Part shown: in pieces, positions 25,289 through 35,650 of the stretch
How the letters are laid out: every line of letters starts with the position of its first letter
Position numbering within the stretch: position 1 is the first letter of the stretch
Source of the DNA: Dokdonia sp. PRO95
GTDB taxonomy: Bacteria; Bacteroidota; Bacteroidia; Flavobacteriales; Flavobacteriaceae
Length of the DNA stretch: 64,000 bases
NCBI RefSeq assembly: GCF_000355805.1
Contig: NZ_CM001837.1
Coordinates: 2,352,000 to 2,415,999 of the forward strand
Direction: 5' to 3'
The notes under the pieces: model-generated
What the model was told of the DNA's origin: nothing
Databases searched by the model: none
Seen by the model: the letters and a program-made list of their open reading frames with translations, nothing else
Made by a program: the position numbers and the translations under genes

Positions 25289-28200
25289 ATGCAAAAGAAA
25301 ATCGCCTCTATTTTATTCTCCACAAGACTGATGGGGATATTGTTTATAGCTTACTTTGTCGCAATGGCAGTAGGTACCTTTTTAGATCAAGGGCAAGAAA
25401 CTTCTCCTACTCCTTACTCAAGATATTGGATTTATGATGCTTGGTGGTTTACGCTAATTCACATCATGTTTGTGATCAACTTTGTAGGTAATATTTTTCG
25501 CTATAAATTGTTGCGTAAAGAGAAGATAACCACCCTTATTTTTCATGCCTCTTTTATCATTATTTTAATAGGAGCTGGTATCACAAAGTATATAAGTTAC
25601 GAGGGCGTAATGGTTATAGAGGAGGGAGCATCAGAAAATACGTTTTTAAGTGAGAAAACGTATCTAGATGTGTTTCTAGATGGTGAGCGTGACGGACAGC
25701 CTATGCGTCGCCCATTAAAAAAGGAGTTGTCTTTGTCTCCACGTCTTGATAACGATTTTTCATGGACAGAGCGTTTTAATCATAGCGCTACAGACCGAAA
25801 TGATTACACAGATATTTCTTTCAATTTTAATAAGTTTATTGATGGCGCAGAAGATGGTTTTGTAGAGGATGAAAACGGACTTTGGCATCTTAAGATTGTA
25901 GAAACTGGTACAGATAATCAGCGTCATGAGCACTTTCTAGTAGAGGGGGAGCTAGTAAATATTCACAATGTGTTGTATGCTTTTAATAAGCCTACAGATG
26001 GGGCAATAAATATAGGCTTTGATGGAGAAAACTATACGTTTTCATCACCATTTGCCGGTGATGTAACGGTCATGGCTACACAAGCTAAAAGCGAAGTTCC
26101 AGAAGCTGTAGAACAACCACTTAAATTAAGAGCATTATATAATTTAGGAGGAAAACTCTTAGTGATTCCAGAACCTGCAATACGTGGGCGTACAGGTATT
26201 GTTGCAAAGGAAGTAGCAGAGAAGAACCAAGAAGATGCATTGTTTGTAGATGTGACTGTAAATGGCGAGACTAAAACTGTAGGCTTGTTAGGAGGAAAAG
26301 GTTACAGTAATGACAAGAAGAAGGTTGAAGTGGGTGGCCTTACGGCTTACCTTTCTTATGGAAGTGAGGCAATGCCTTTACCATTTGCTATAAAACTCAA
26401 TGATTTTATTGCAGAGCGTTACCCTGGAACAGAAAATAGCTATTCATCGTTCGAAAGTAAAGTAACTGTAGAGGATGGAGATGAGAACTTTGATTATGAT
26501 ATTTACATGAATCACGTACTAGACCACAAAGGCTTTCGCTTTTTTCAAGCGAGCTTTTTACCAGATGAGAGTGGAACTATTCTTTCTGTAAGTCACGATT
26601 TTTGGGGTACTTGGGTTACGTATATTGGATACTTTTTACTCTATATCGGAATGATGTTGATTTTATTTGACAAGGGATCTCGTTTTGGCGAACTCAAAAA
26701 GCGATTAGGTAAAATCAAGATCAAAAAAGCAAAACTAGCTGCAGTGTTGTTGTTTTTCGCTTTCGCGAAAGCGGGATACGCACAAGAAGATTTATCTAAC
26801 AAAGCACCAGAAGTCTCAAACGGAAATGTTGAGGTGCGCGATACGGTTGCTACCAGTAGTGAGAATATTGAAGATATATTAGGCTTAGACGGTCACAGCG
26901 AGGTAACGCACCAGCAAACGATGCCTACGCAGGAGGAAATTAAGAAACTCATTGTTGAGAATGCAGTGCCACTAGAGCATGCCCAAAAGTTTGGAAAACT
27001 TGTGATACAAGAAGATGGAGGGCGTATGATGCCGGTAAATACTTTTTCTAGTATGCTCTTACGTAAGCTGAGTAGAAGTGATACTTATGAAGGTCTTACT
27101 GCAGACCAAGTAATGCTTTCCATGATTGAGAATCCTCAGATATGGACATTCACAGAGCTTATCTATCTCAAAAAAGGTAACGACAGCCTACGTAATATTG
27201 TAGGAGTACCATCAGACAGAAAGTACTTTAAACAGATGGACTTCTTTACTCCAGATTTTAAATACAAGTTAGGGCCATTCCTTGCAGATGCATATTCTGA
27301 AATTAACCAAACTAAAATAGCTAAGGAGCTTACAGAAATGGATCAACGTTTAGGGTTACTAGATAGAACCTTAGTAAAGGAGATTTTAAAGATTTTCCCA
27401 AAGCCAAATGATCCTAATAATAAGTGGATATCACCTATAGAAGTTAAAGATGCAGCATACAGAGCCACAGATTCTGTGATTGCAAATCAAATATTTCCTG
27501 CTTATTTAATGAGCTTGCAAAAAGGAAGACAGTCTGGAGACTACTCTGATGCAGATAAAGTGCTTGCTGGTATAGAGAAATTCCAGCGTACGCATAGTAA
27601 TGATATCATGCCTTCAAAAGAAAAAATTGAAGCAGAGGTATATTACAACGAGCACGATGTATTTACTAAGCTATACTGGATGTATATGCTTGCAGCTGTG
27701 TTCATGATGATTTTTGTGATTGCTGCAATTTTTAACCCAAGTAAGTTTATTACGTTTATGGGTAAACTAGGAGCAGCTATTATCATTGTGCTATTTATAG
27801 TTCATACCGGAGGTCTTATATGGCGTTGGTATATTTCAGGTCACGCACCATGGAGTGATGCTTATGAGTCTGTATTGTATGTGGGATGGGCAACAGTATT
27901 CTTTGGTCTAGCCTTTGGAAAAGATAGTATGCTTACCATTGCCAGTACTGCTTTTGTAGGAGCATTTATTTTGTGGGCAGCTTCGTTAAACTGGATGAAC
28001 CCAGAGATTGCCAATCTACAAGCGGTATTAAATAGTTACTGGCTTATGATTCACACGGCGGTAATTGTGGCGAGTTATGGTCCGTTTATACTTGGTGCTA
28101 TTTTAGGTATTGTCTCTCTATTTTTAATGATTTTTACCACAGAGAAGAATAAAGAGAGAATGGATCTCAGCATCAAAGAGATTACCATTATTAATGAGCT

Positions 28201-28591
28201 TGCGCTTACTGTAGGTATGGTGTTACTTGCTATAGGTACCTTCTTAGGAGGACAGTGGGCAAACGAGAGCTGGGGAAGATATTGGGGTTGGGACCCTAAG
28301 GAAACTTGGGCGCTTATCTCACTTATTGTGTATGCCTTCGTCATACACATGAGACTCATACCAGGACTAAGAGGAAGATGGCTGTTTAATTTCTCATCTA
28401 TTATTGCACTAGGGAGTATTCTCTTTACTTGGTGGGGAGTAAACTATTACCTATCTGGGCTTCATGCTTACCAGAGTGGAGGGGACATCGCTACTCAAAA
28501 GATATTTGTTACTCTAGGCGTATTGTCTGTGTTAGGTTTCTTCTCATATAGAAAATATAGAAAGTTTTACGTGAATAAAAGTAAAGCGTAG
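25289..28591 (+). CDS. ccsA: fused ResB-CcsA cytochrome c biogenesis protein
   Basis: A 1100-residue membrane protein joining the two system II heme-handling partners. The N-terminal ResB-like half (residues 1-470) has TM helices and a large periplasmic domain. The C-terminal CcsA half ends in the heme-binding tryptophan-rich WWD-type segment (QWANESWGRYWGWDPKETWALISLIVYAFVIH). I chose the ATG at 25289 (MQKKIASILFSTRLMG) because 9 upstream residues are unlike the family. Around residue 490 there is a signal-like stretch, LAAVLLFFAFAKAGYAQ, containing the palindrome. Supports a c-type cytochrome electron transport chain. Confidence 0.9.
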   Translation: MQKKIASILFSTRLMGILFIAYFVAMAVGTFLDQGQETSPTPYSRYWIYDAWWFTLIHIMFVINFVGNIFRYKLLRKEKITTLIFHASFIIILIGAGITKYISYEGVMVIEEGASENTFLSEKTYLDVFLDGERDGQPMRRPLKKELSLSPRLDNDFSWTERFNHSATDRNDYTDISFNFNKFIDGAEDGFVEDENGLWHLKIVETGTDNQRHEHFLVEGELVNIHNVLYAFNKPTDGAINIGFDGENYTFSSPFAGDVTVMATQAKSEVPEAVEQPLKLRALYNLGGKLLVIPEPAIRGRTGIVAKEVAEKNQEDALFVDVTVNGETKTVGLLGGKGYSNDKKKVEVGGLTAYLSYGSEAMPLPFAIKLNDFIAERYPGTENSYSSFESKVTVEDGDENFDYDIYMNHVLDHKGFRFFQASFLPDESGTILSVSHDFWGTWVTYIGYFLLYIGMMLILFDKGSRFGELKKRLGKIKIKKAKLAAVLLFFAFAKAGYAQEDLSNKAPEVSNGNVEVRDTVATSSENIEDILGLDGHSEVTHQQTMPTQEEIKKLIVENAVPLEHAQKFGKLVIQEDGGRMMPVNTFSSMLLRKLSRSDTYEGLTADQVMLSMIENPQIWTFTELIYLKKGNDSLRNIVGVPSDRKYFKQMDFFTPDFKYKLGPFLADAYSEINQTKIAKELTEMDQRLGLLDRTLVKEILKIFPKPNDPNNKWISPIEVKDAAYRATDSVIANQIFPAYLMSLQKGRQSGDYSDADKVLAGIEKFQRTHSNDIMPSKEKIEAEVYYNEHDVFTKLYWMYMLAAVFMMIFVIAAIFNPSKFITFMGKLGAAIIIVLFIVHTGGLIWRWYISGHAPWSDAYESVLYVGWATVFFGLAFGKDSMLTIASTAFVGAFILWAASLNWMNPEIANLQAVLNSYWLMIHTAVIVASYGPFILGAILGIVSLFLMIFTTEKNKERMDLSIKEITIINELALTVGMVLLAIGTFLGGQWANESWGRYWGWDPKETWALISLIVYAFVIHMRLIPGLRGRWLFNFSSIIALGSILFTWWGVNYYLSGLHAYQSGGDIATQKIFVTLGVLSVLGFFSYRKYRKFYVNKSKA
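26758..26773. repeat. interspersed palindrome, perfect 16-mer
   Basis: CGCTTTCGCGAAAGCG, in frame in the fused cytochrome c biogenesis gene, giving FAFAKAGYAQ at the end of a hydrophobic stretch. Confidence 0.95.
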
Positions 28592-28619
28592 AAGGCTACA
28601 GTACTTGAATATGCATTTT

Positions 28620-28653
28620 ACAGCCATTAATTCTATCTTGAATTAATGGCTGT
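28620..28653. terminator. long hairpin after the cytochrome c biogenesis gene
   Basis: A perfect 14-bp stem (ACAGCCATTAATTC / GAATTAATGGCTGT) with loop TATCTT. It ends the gene's transcript plausibly, but only a weak T tract follows, so it could be an attenuating or stabilising hairpin instead. Confidence 0.6.
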
Positions 28654-28820
28654 GCACTTTAATACGAGTGCTATACTCGTACATATCTTGTATAATAATA
28701 ATATAATGCGCAATTAAGGCTGGGAATGACTATAAGAAAATCTTGAGCTCTTACTTACAAAGTATAGATAGATAGGTTAGAAATAAAATGTGTCTACTTA
28801 ACACATCTTTTAAAGCCCAG

Positions 28821-30158
28821 TTAGAACGATAAGTCCTTTAGATCAGTACCGTTATCAAGTCCAAGTTTTGAATAAAGACTGCTTGTTAATTGTTGTAGTT
28901 TGTCATCAGATAGACTGTGTTTTAAGGCAATCATCTCATTGCTGAGTCCTTTAGAAATATCGTTTAGTATACGCACTTCCATGTTTTCAAGGCCATATTG
29001 GTAAATCAAAGATTCCATATAATTATCATCTGCATCTTGTACGTTCTTGTAAGCACTCAGTTCTTTAATCTCCTTTACATGAAGCATTAATTTATGCTTC
29101 ATCAAGACACTTTTTTTCTGGATGTCCTTAAAAGAAACAAGTAACAATATCGCGATAAGTGTAAAATTAAAAGATGCTGCTACAGCAACCTGTGCAGGTG
29201 TATAATTTATAAAGGATAAATTAAAAATATGAAGAATAAAATAGTCTGCTAGAAATAATATATTGATACTATAAACGCCTATAAGAATTAGTTTACGAGC
29301 TCCTTTTGCAATCATAAGCATCAATACCCACATTAAAATAACGGTTGCGATGCACGTAATATCTACCCCTATAAAACCGATTATGTTATCACTAATTAGA
29401 TAAGTAATTAGGAATATAGTAGACAGTGTGCTCAGTGTGAGCATAGCATATTTGATCCACATTTGATGCGGTCTTACTTGTAAGTAAAACATCATAAAGC
29501 CAGTAGCAGAAAGACCTACTAAATAATGTCCAAATATTTCAAGAGATGTAGATATGCCACTACTAATCCCAAATAAATACAAAACATTATCCTTTGTAAG
29601 GATACTTAAGAGAACGGCAAGCACTAAGAAAGCAAAAAATAGGAATTGCGTGTTTCTAACTATAAAGTAAAACACTAAAATTGCTACTATAAGTGCTATT
29701 GCTGTACCGTAAAAGAAACCAATACTTAGTAAGCTTCTTTTTTCTCTACTCGCAAAAGAAGATTCGTCAGAGTGGTGAATAGGGAAATATGCTTCTACTG
29801 GAAAATTTGCTTTGAGGTAAAGTGGGAATTCAAGATTTCTTTTGATTAAAAAATATGAAGGAAAACGTGTATCCTTCATAATGTTAAGTTCTTTACCACT
29901 AGAATCGTATAATGCTAGATTATTAACGTGAGAAGATTTTAGTTCGAGAATCTCTCTATCTGCAGTTATACCATCTATCTTAAACCAGTAAATACCATTT
30001 TCTGTTCCTAGGTTATCTGAGGTAGTTGTATTAAAGCTAGTGTTCTTAACTTCATCTATGGTAAGTGTACCACTTGTATCTCTGAGGTAATTAATAGATT
30101 CAAATGGAGTGCCCGCACTGATGCATAGCAAAGCCAAAAGAACCATTAATATCTTCAT
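28821..30158 (-). CDS. 7TM sensor protein with C-terminal LuxR-like HTH
   Basis: A 445-residue protein: signal peptide, a periplasmic beta domain of about 110 residues (7TMR-DISM extracellular type), seven TM helices near 140-345, and a short cytoplasmic tail. The tail (about 385-445) reads YGLENMEVRILNDISKGLSNEMIALKHSLSDDKLQQLTSSLYSKLGL, which follows the LuxR/GerE helix-turn-helix pattern. There is no histidine-kinase or cyclase domain. It could be a membrane-bound transcription factor. The HTH is diverged, so DNA binding is uncertain. Confidence 0.7.
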   Translation of the reverse strand: MKILMVLLALLCISAGTPFESINYLRDTSGTLTIDEVKNTSFNTTTSDNLGTENGIYWFKIDGITADREILELKSSHVNNLALYDSSGKELNIMKDTRFPSYFLIKRNLEFPLYLKANFPVEAYFPIHHSDESSFASREKRSLLSIGFFYGTAIALIVAILVFYFIVRNTQFLFFAFLVLAVLLSILTKDNVLYLFGISSGISTSLEIFGHYLVGLSATGFMMFYLQVRPHQMWIKYAMLTLSTLSTIFLITYLISDNIIGFIGVDITCIATVILMWVLMLMIAKGARKLILIGVYSINILFLADYFILHIFNLSFINYTPAQVAVAASFNFTLIAILLLVSFKDIQKKSVLMKHKLMLHVKEIKELSAYKNVQDADDNYMESLIYQYGLENMEVRILNDISKGLSNEMIALKHSLSDDKLQQLTSSLYSKLGLDNGTDLKDLSF

Positions 30159-30256
30159 TAGATCTAAAATTTGATAAACAATAATACGTTAAAACGCACT
30201 AAGTTACAACTTTGTCGGGTTCTTAGTGCATTTTAACGATATTTATTGTACAAAAA

Positions 30257-31642
30257 TTAGACCATATCTTCAGGACGTACCCATTCGTCAAATTCTTCTG
30301 CAGTTACATATCCTAGGTTGATAGCTTCTACTTTAAGTGTAGTTCCGTTTTTATGAGCGGTGTTTGCAATCTCTGCCGCTTTGTAATATCCTATCTTAGT
30401 ATTTAAAGCAGTCACTAGCATTAGTGAGTTGTCTAGAAGCTCTTTAATACGCTCATTGTTAGGTGTTATACCTGAAGCACAATGATCTGCAAATGATACA
30501 CACGCATCGCCTATAAGCTGTGCAGACTGTAGTAAGTTTGCAGCCATCATAGGTTTAAAAACATTAAGTTCATAATGTCCTTGCATACCTCCTACACCTA
30601 TAGCAACATCGTTACCCATTACTTGCGCACACACCATTGTTATGGCTTCACATTGCGTAGGATTTACCTTACCAGGCATTATAGATGATCCAGGCTCGTT
30701 TGCAGGAATTGAAATTTCTCCAATACTACTACGTGGTCCAGAAGCTAGCATTCTAATATCATTTGCAATTTTATTGAGAGATACTGCAAGTTGTTTGAGA
30801 GCTCCGTGCGTTTCAACAATAGCATCGTGTGCAGCAAGTGCTTCAAATTTATTTTCGGCAGTGCGGAAAGGGTGTCCAGAAAAATCTGCCATATAAGAAG
30901 CTACAAGCTCAGCATATCCTTTTGGAGTATTAAGACCAGTTCCTACTGCTGTACCACCTAATGCAAGCTCAGAAAGGTGGTCAAGCGTATTGTCTAGCGC
31001 CTTTAGACCATGATCAAGTTGTGATACATAACCAGAAAATTCTTGACCTAGTGTAAGTGGAGTAGCATCCATTAAGTGCGTACGCCCTATCTTAACCACG
31101 TCTTTAAAGGCTTCTGCTTTCGCTTTAAGGGTATCCCTTAATTTACGTACTCCAGGGATTGTAGTCTCAACTACTTTTTTATATCCTGCGATATGCATCC
31201 CAGTTGGGAATGTATCGTTAGAAGATTGTGATTTATTTACGTCATCATTAGGAGCGAGTGTTTTTTCCCCTTCGCCTATTACTTTTCCTGCTAGTTGGTG
31301 AGCACGATTTGCAATCACCTCGTTTACATTCATGTTACTTTGAGTTCCAGAACCCGTTTGCCAGATTACTAGTGGGAACTGATCGTCATGCATTCCTGTA
31401 AGAATTTCATCACAGGCTTGTGCAATAAGATCTCTTTTTTCGGTAGAAAGGACACCTAGCTCACAGTTAGTGTAAGCAGCTGCTTTTTTAAGAATGGCAA
31501 AACCGTGTACAACCTCGATAGGCATAGATGCAGGAGCACCTATTTTAAAATTGTTTCTTGAGCGCTCTGTTTGAGCTCCCCATAATTTATCTGCGGGTAC
31601 TTTTACCTCGCCCATCGTATCTTTCTCGATTCTATATTCCAT
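30257..31642 (-). CDS. fumC: class II fumarase
   Basis: A 461-residue TCA-cycle enzyme that hydrates fumarate to malate. Family motifs: [56 protein letters not shown] and the signature [13 protein letters not shown]. Length and start [28 protein letters not shown] are normal for FumC. A monocistronic unit on the minus strand. Confidence 0.96.
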   Translation of the reverse strand: MEYRIEKDTMGEVKVPADKLWGAQTERSRNNFKIGAPASMPIEVVHGFAILKKAAAYTNCELGVLSTEKRDLIAQACDEILTGMHDDQFPLVIWQTGSGTQSNMNVNEVIANRAHQLAGKVIGEGEKTLAPNDDVNKSQSSNDTFPTGMHIAGYKKVVETTIPGVRKLRDTLKAKAEAFKDVVKIGRTHLMDATPLTLGQEFSGYVSQLDHGLKALDNTLDHLSELALGGTAVGTGLNTPKGYAELVASYMADFSGHPFRTAENKFEALAAHDAIVETHGALKQLAVSLNKIANDIRMLASGPRSSIGEISIPANEPGSSIMPGKVNPTQCEAITMVCAQVMGNDVAIGVGGMQGHYELNVFKPMMAANLLQSAQLIGDACVSFADHCASGITPNNERIKELLDNSLMLVTALNTKIGYYKAAEIANTAHKNGTTLKVEAINLGYVTAEEFDEWVRPEDMV

Positions 31643-31731
31643 AATTGAATGTGTTAAAATTGGTACACAAATTTAAACATTTGGCTTCATTTCACATCGT
31701 TGATAAGCTGTCAATAAATGTGTTTTTTCTC

Positions 31732-31763
31732 TTGTGAAAAATAAATAATATCAACTATCTTTG
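31732..31763 (+). promoter_or_regulatory. complete Bacteroidota promoter (TTG-N21-TATCTTTG)
   Basis: TTG at 31732-31734 and TATCTTTG at 31756-31763 are separated by 21 bp, within the usual spacing of the Bacteroidota housekeeping promoter, and lie about 27 bp upstream of the 60-residue gene. Confidence 0.72.
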
Positions 31764-31789
31764 CTGCAAACAAGAAAAGACACGATCCT

Positions 31790-31972
31790 ATGTTCGATTT
31801 TGACCAATATTTAGGTTTTCTCGCATTTTTAACTATCCTTACTATAGGATTTTGGTTAATGATATTCCTTCTCACATTTGTAATCCCTTACTGGGTAGGA
31901 GGTTCATTTATTGAATTTATGAAAGAGAAAAGAGAAGAGCGCAAGCTTAAAAGAGAGCAAGAAAATAGCTAA
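31790..31972 (+). CDS. small conserved membrane protein
   Basis: A 60-residue protein with two hydrophobic segments or one re-entrant pair (FLAFLTILTIGFWLMIFLLTFVIPYWVGG) and a charged C-terminus (MKEKREERKLKREQENS). It is preceded by a full promoter and followed by a terminator. I recall similar small proteins in other Flavobacteriaceae, without function. Confidence 0.8.
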   Translation: MFDFDQYLGFLAFLTILTIGFWLMIFLLTFVIPYWVGGSFIEFMKEKREERKLKREQENS

Positions 31973-32002
31973 GATATTTTTTACGCTTACGCGAAAATAT
32001 AT

Positions 32003-32031
32003 AAACCTTCAACACAAGCTATTGAAGGTTT
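32003..32031 (+). terminator. rho-independent terminator
   Basis: A 10-bp stem (AAACCTTCAA / TTGAAGGTTT) with loop CACAAGCTA and a T-run after the 60-residue gene. Confidence 0.85.
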
Positions 32032-32066
32032 TTTTATGCACTCATTATTCTCAACTAGAAACTTCC

Positions 32067-32564
32067 TTAATTGTTAAAAGCCAGCTGATCTCTTAAGGTT
32101 GTAGATCTAATACAGACTGCCTCAGAGGTGTCACCAAACTCATCTACAAACTTTATACATTGCATTCCATTTGGTAAGCAAGCTTCGCCAAAGGTGGTTT
32201 GTGAGGTGCACATCGTTGCTCCTGTGCTGTAGGTTCCTTTTTCATCTAGCTCTAAGGCAAAGGTTGATACGTAGTTGTCGTTGCTAAATACTCGTAAATA
32301 CTTATTACCTTCTACATCTATCACCTTTAATGATGATGGAACAAGCTGTAGGCCCAGTGTTCGTGCTTTTGCCTGAAACGCATTTAAAAAGGAAACTTCA
32401 GAAACTGTAAATACAAAAGACTCTTTTTCTAGCATTCCTACAGCTGTAAGGCTTACTTCATCCACACTAGGTAAATGGTCTGCACTAGCGTTAAATCTAA
32501 CATTTCCTTCACAAGACGTAAGAAGAACAGCCGCGATTAAAGAGGAGAGCAAATACTTTTTCAT
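32067..32564 (-). CDS. lipoprotein of unknown function
   Basis: A 165-residue lipoprotein: MKKYLLSSLIAAVLLTSC with the cysteine at residue 18. The mature body has four further cysteines clustered toward its end (MCTSQTTFGEACLPNGMQCIKF and VCIRSTT), suggesting disulfide bonds in the periplasm or on the surface. No family is recognised. A single gene on the minus strand. Confidence 0.7.
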   Translation of the reverse strand: MKKYLLSSLIAAVLLTSCEGNVRFNASADHLPSVDEVSLTAVGMLEKESFVFTVSEVSFLNAFQAKARTLGLQLVPSSLKVIDVEGNKYLRVFSNDNYVSTFALELDEKGTYSTGATMCTSQTTFGEACLPNGMQCIKFVDEFGDTSEAVCIRSTTLRDQLAFNN

Positions 32565-32693
32565 AATACATTATATGTTAGTTTATAATTTACAAGCATT
32601 CGGTAAATGGGCTAAATTTATTCTAATTGTGAATTGGTGATTTTCTTTTCTAGTTAAATTTTTCAGGTGTTTTAGTTAATTTTTTGTGGTTCA

Positions 32694-32709
32694 TATTTTC
32701 GCGAAAGCG
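32694..32709. repeat. interspersed palindrome, partial copy
   Basis: TATTTTCGCGAAAGCG, intact core, between the M16 peptidase terminator and the lipoprotein gene. Confidence 0.8.
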
Positions 32710-32726
32710 TATCCTTTATCACAAAA

Positions 32727-32753
32727 AAAAGAGTCTCCCTGTGGAGACTCTTT
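32727..32753 (-). terminator. terminator of the M16 peptidase gene
   Basis: Stem AAAAGAGTCTCC / GGAGACTCTTTT with loop CTGT just past the stop at 32783. The A-run on the left serves as the T-run on the minus strand. Confidence 0.85.
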
Positions 32754-32782
32754 TAATGAAATTCACTGTACTTTTATTCACA

Positions 32783-35650
32783 TTATTGCTTGACGTTCTT
32801 AAGATCTACTTCATTACCATCTTTGTCGAGCATTTTTACTTCGTCAAAGCCCATTTTTTTGAACTGTGCAAATTGTGTTGCGGCATCACCTACTACGAGG
32901 TAAGCCATCTTGTTTTCATCAAGATATTTATTTGCAAGCGCTTTGTGCTGCTCTAAGGTCATGTTACGTATTACGTCTTCCTCTTTCTCAATGTAATCTG
33001 TAGGAAGGTCATAAGCGCTACGTTCTTGTAGCATTCCTAATAAGGCAAATTGTGTCTCAAAACGACGTGCATTAGATTTAATGAGTGCATTTTTTGTAAA
33101 AGCAAGATCCTCCTCAGAAATTCCTTCTTTGTACTTTTTAATCTCATCTCTAAAAATCTCAACAGATTCTCCAGTTGTATTTGTACGCACACTTGAAGAA
33201 GCTGTAAACGTACCTGGAAGTTTAGATCCATTAAAGTAGGTGCGCGCTCCATAAGTGTATCCTTTTTCTTCACGTAAAATAAGGTTTACAGCACCAGAGA
33301 AAGATCCTCCTAGTTTGTAATTCATCACTTCGGCAGGGTAGAAGTCTTTATCTGTACGAGCCATCCCTATGTATCCTATGTTAATCACAGATTGCTTTGC
33401 ATTAGGAATGTCTACAAATAGGAGTGAGGACTTATCTCTATTATTTGCTACAGGATATTCTGGGATTGTAACATCTTTTGCTTCCCACTTAGACTCAAGA
33501 TCTGCAAGTGCTGCTAGTGCATCTTCTTTTTCAATTTTACCTACGATGTGGAAACGACTTACTGAAGGAGAGAAGTTAGTATTGTAAAAATCCTTTAAAT
33601 CCTGCATGGTGATGCTATTTACAGACTCCTCTGTACCACTTGTAGGGTAAGAAAAGATGTGATCTTCACCGTATAGTACTTTGTTATATACGTTATTTGC
33701 TACTGCATTAGGATTTGCAGCGCTGCGCTTAATACCGTTAATAGTAGCGGTCTTGATACGTCCTAGCTCTTCCTCATCCCATCTAGGTTCAAATAAAATC
33801 TCTTCTATAAGGTCCATGGTAGCAGCAAAATTTCGCGTAAGCGTATTTCCCTGAATAGTGATCGCCTCACGAGATGTATACATATTGATACTTGCTCCTA
33901 GTAATTCTATTGCTTCTTCTAACTGTTCTGGAGTTTTATTTGCAGTACCCTCCATCATAATATCAGTCATAAGGTTTGCAACCCCATTTTTTTCCATACT
34001 ATCTAGTAGGTGACCACCTTCTATCACGAGGTTAAAGTTTACCGTAGGGATTTCATTTTGAGAAATACCATACACTTCAATACCGTTAGAAAGTTCTGCT
34101 TCCCATGAAGATGGGATTTTAAGAGCAGGAGCGTCTCCTACAGATGGAGGCGTAGCACGATCAATTTTAGATGGTGTTTTTACTACCTCTGTAATTTCGT
34201 CTTTTACTACTTTAGTTACATTCTCTTTAATCTCTTCTTCAACAACATCTGCTTTTACAGAGTTTTCTACAATAAGATTAAGTTGGCCCTTAGGTACAAA
34301 ACTCGTTTGCACATATGGCTTCCCTTTTACGTAAGTGTTATACACACGCATTACATCTTCCTTTGTAACCGCTTTGATGTTCTCAATATCTTTTTCAATA
34401 AAATCTGGCTCACCAGCAAATACATTATAGCTTGCTAGTTGGAACGCTTTACCATTTACACTGCTTATGCCGTTATAGAAACCAGTCTCAAGACCAGCTT
34501 TGATACGCTCTATATCTTTATCTGTAACGCCTTCTGCTTCAAATTTTGCAAGACCTTCGTCTATTGCTGCTTCAATTTGATCAAGATCTACACCGCTATT
34601 TGCAGTGATAATCACGTGAAATTCTCCTGCAATTTCCTGGCTATTATTGTAAGCTGTTGTTCTTGAAGTAAGATCTTTTTCTTTTACAAGAATCTTATAT
34701 AAAGGAGCTTTCTTTCCGCTTGCAAGAATTTCAGCTAAGAAATCTAATGCGTAGGCATCATCTGTATACTGCTGCACTGTTGGGTACACACGGTGTAATT
34801 GTGGTGCTTGAGCAAAGTTATCCTCGTGGTATAGTTTCTTTGTTTCGGCGATTGTTACTGGCTGTGGCTCAAGTGGAGCTACATCTTGGCGTTTTTTGAT
34901 CTCACCAAAGTACTTCTCAATAAGTGCTTTTGCATCTTCAGTTTTAAAATCTCCTGCAAGTACGAGTGTCGCATTGTTAGGACCATAAAACTTGTCGTAA
35001 AATTCTTTTACGTCTGCTACCGTAGCATTTTGTAAATCCTCTAGTTCGCCAATAACTTGCCAGTTATATGGGTGACCTTCTGGATAGATGTTTTTATCAA
35101 GTACCCATCCCGTGTGACCGTAAGGATTATTATCTACACGTTGTCTTTTTTCATTCTGAACCACCTCTTGCTGGTTTTCAAAAGCAGATTCGGTTACTGT
35201 ATTAATCAAGAATCCCATACGGTCAGATTCTAACCATAAAACTGTTTCTAGTGCATTGTTAGGTACCGTTTCATAATAGATAGTTCCATCTTTCCAGGTA
35301 CCTCCATTTAATGTTCCTCCGGCATCTTGCACCGTTTTAAAGAACTGATCTTGTGGTACATTTTCAGATTCTTGAAAGAGCATATGCTCAAAAAGGTGTG
35401 CAAAACCAGTGCGTCCAGTCTTCTCACGGTTAGAACCTACGGCATATTGTATGGCAAGCGATACAATAGGATCACTACTATCTTGATGCAAGATAACGTC
35501 TAGTCCGTTTTCAAGTTCGTATTTTTCATAGTCTATCGAGAGTTTTGCATCTGCTGCTTGTGCCTTGTCACCACTGGCATTGTCTTTACACGAGGTAACA
35601 ACAAAGGCTCCTGCCATAAGGACAAAAGCAGCTGTTTTTAAGTTTTTCAT
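32783..35650 (-). CDS. M16-family zinc peptidase lipoprotein (two-module)
   Basis: A 955-residue insulinase/pitrilysin-like protease from the ATG at 35648-35650 (MKNLKTAAFVLMAGAFVVTSC, a lipoprotein signal). The active-site motif HLFEH (H85, E88, H89) is in the first module and the downstream glutamate region is NQQEVVQNEKRQRVDN. The second, inactive module spans about 525-940. It is anchored in the periplasm and probably degrades peptides. An upstream in-frame start would add 21 residues unlike a signal peptide. Confidence 0.9.
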   Translation of the reverse strand: MKNLKTAAFVLMAGAFVVTSCKDNASGDKAQAADAKLSIDYEKYELENGLDVILHQDSSDPIVSLAIQYAVGSNREKTGRTGFAHLFEHMLFQESENVPQDQFFKTVQDAGGTLNGGTWKDGTIYYETVPNNALETVLWLESDRMGFLINTVTESAFENQQEVVQNEKRQRVDNNPYGHTGWVLDKNIYPEGHPYNWQVIGELEDLQNATVADVKEFYDKFYGPNNATLVLAGDFKTEDAKALIEKYFGEIKKRQDVAPLEPQPVTIAETKKLYHEDNFAQAPQLHRVYPTVQQYTDDAYALDFLAEILASGKKAPLYKILVKEKDLTSRTTAYNNSQEIAGEFHVIITANSGVDLDQIEAAIDEGLAKFEAEGVTDKDIERIKAGLETGFYNGISSVNGKAFQLASYNVFAGEPDFIEKDIENIKAVTKEDVMRVYNTYVKGKPYVQTSFVPKGQLNLIVENSVKADVVEEEIKENVTKVVKDEITEVVKTPSKIDRATPPSVGDAPALKIPSSWEAELSNGIEVYGISQNEIPTVNFNLVIEGGHLLDSMEKNGVANLMTDIMMEGTANKTPEQLEEAIELLGASINMYTSREAITIQGNTLTRNFAATMDLIEEILFEPRWDEEELGRIKTATINGIKRSAANPNAVANNVYNKVLYGEDHIFSYPTSGTEESVNSITMQDLKDFYNTNFSPSVSRFHIVGKIEKEDALAALADLESKWEAKDVTIPEYPVANNRDKSSLLFVDIPNAKQSVINIGYIGMARTDKDFYPAEVMNYKLGGSFSGAVNLILREEKGYTYGARTYFNGSKLPGTFTASSSVRTNTTGESVEIFRDEIKKYKEGISEEDLAFTKNALIKSNARRFETQFALLGMLQERSAYDLPTDYIEKEEDVIRNMTLEQHKALANKYLDENKMAYLVVGDAATQFAQFKKMGFDEVKMLDKDGNEVDLKNVKQ

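Noticed and set aside
31984..31998. Another palindrome-like site, CGCTTACGCGAAAA
   Set aside because: The left arm and core are broken by a T-to-A change; possibly a decayed copy, but not counted.
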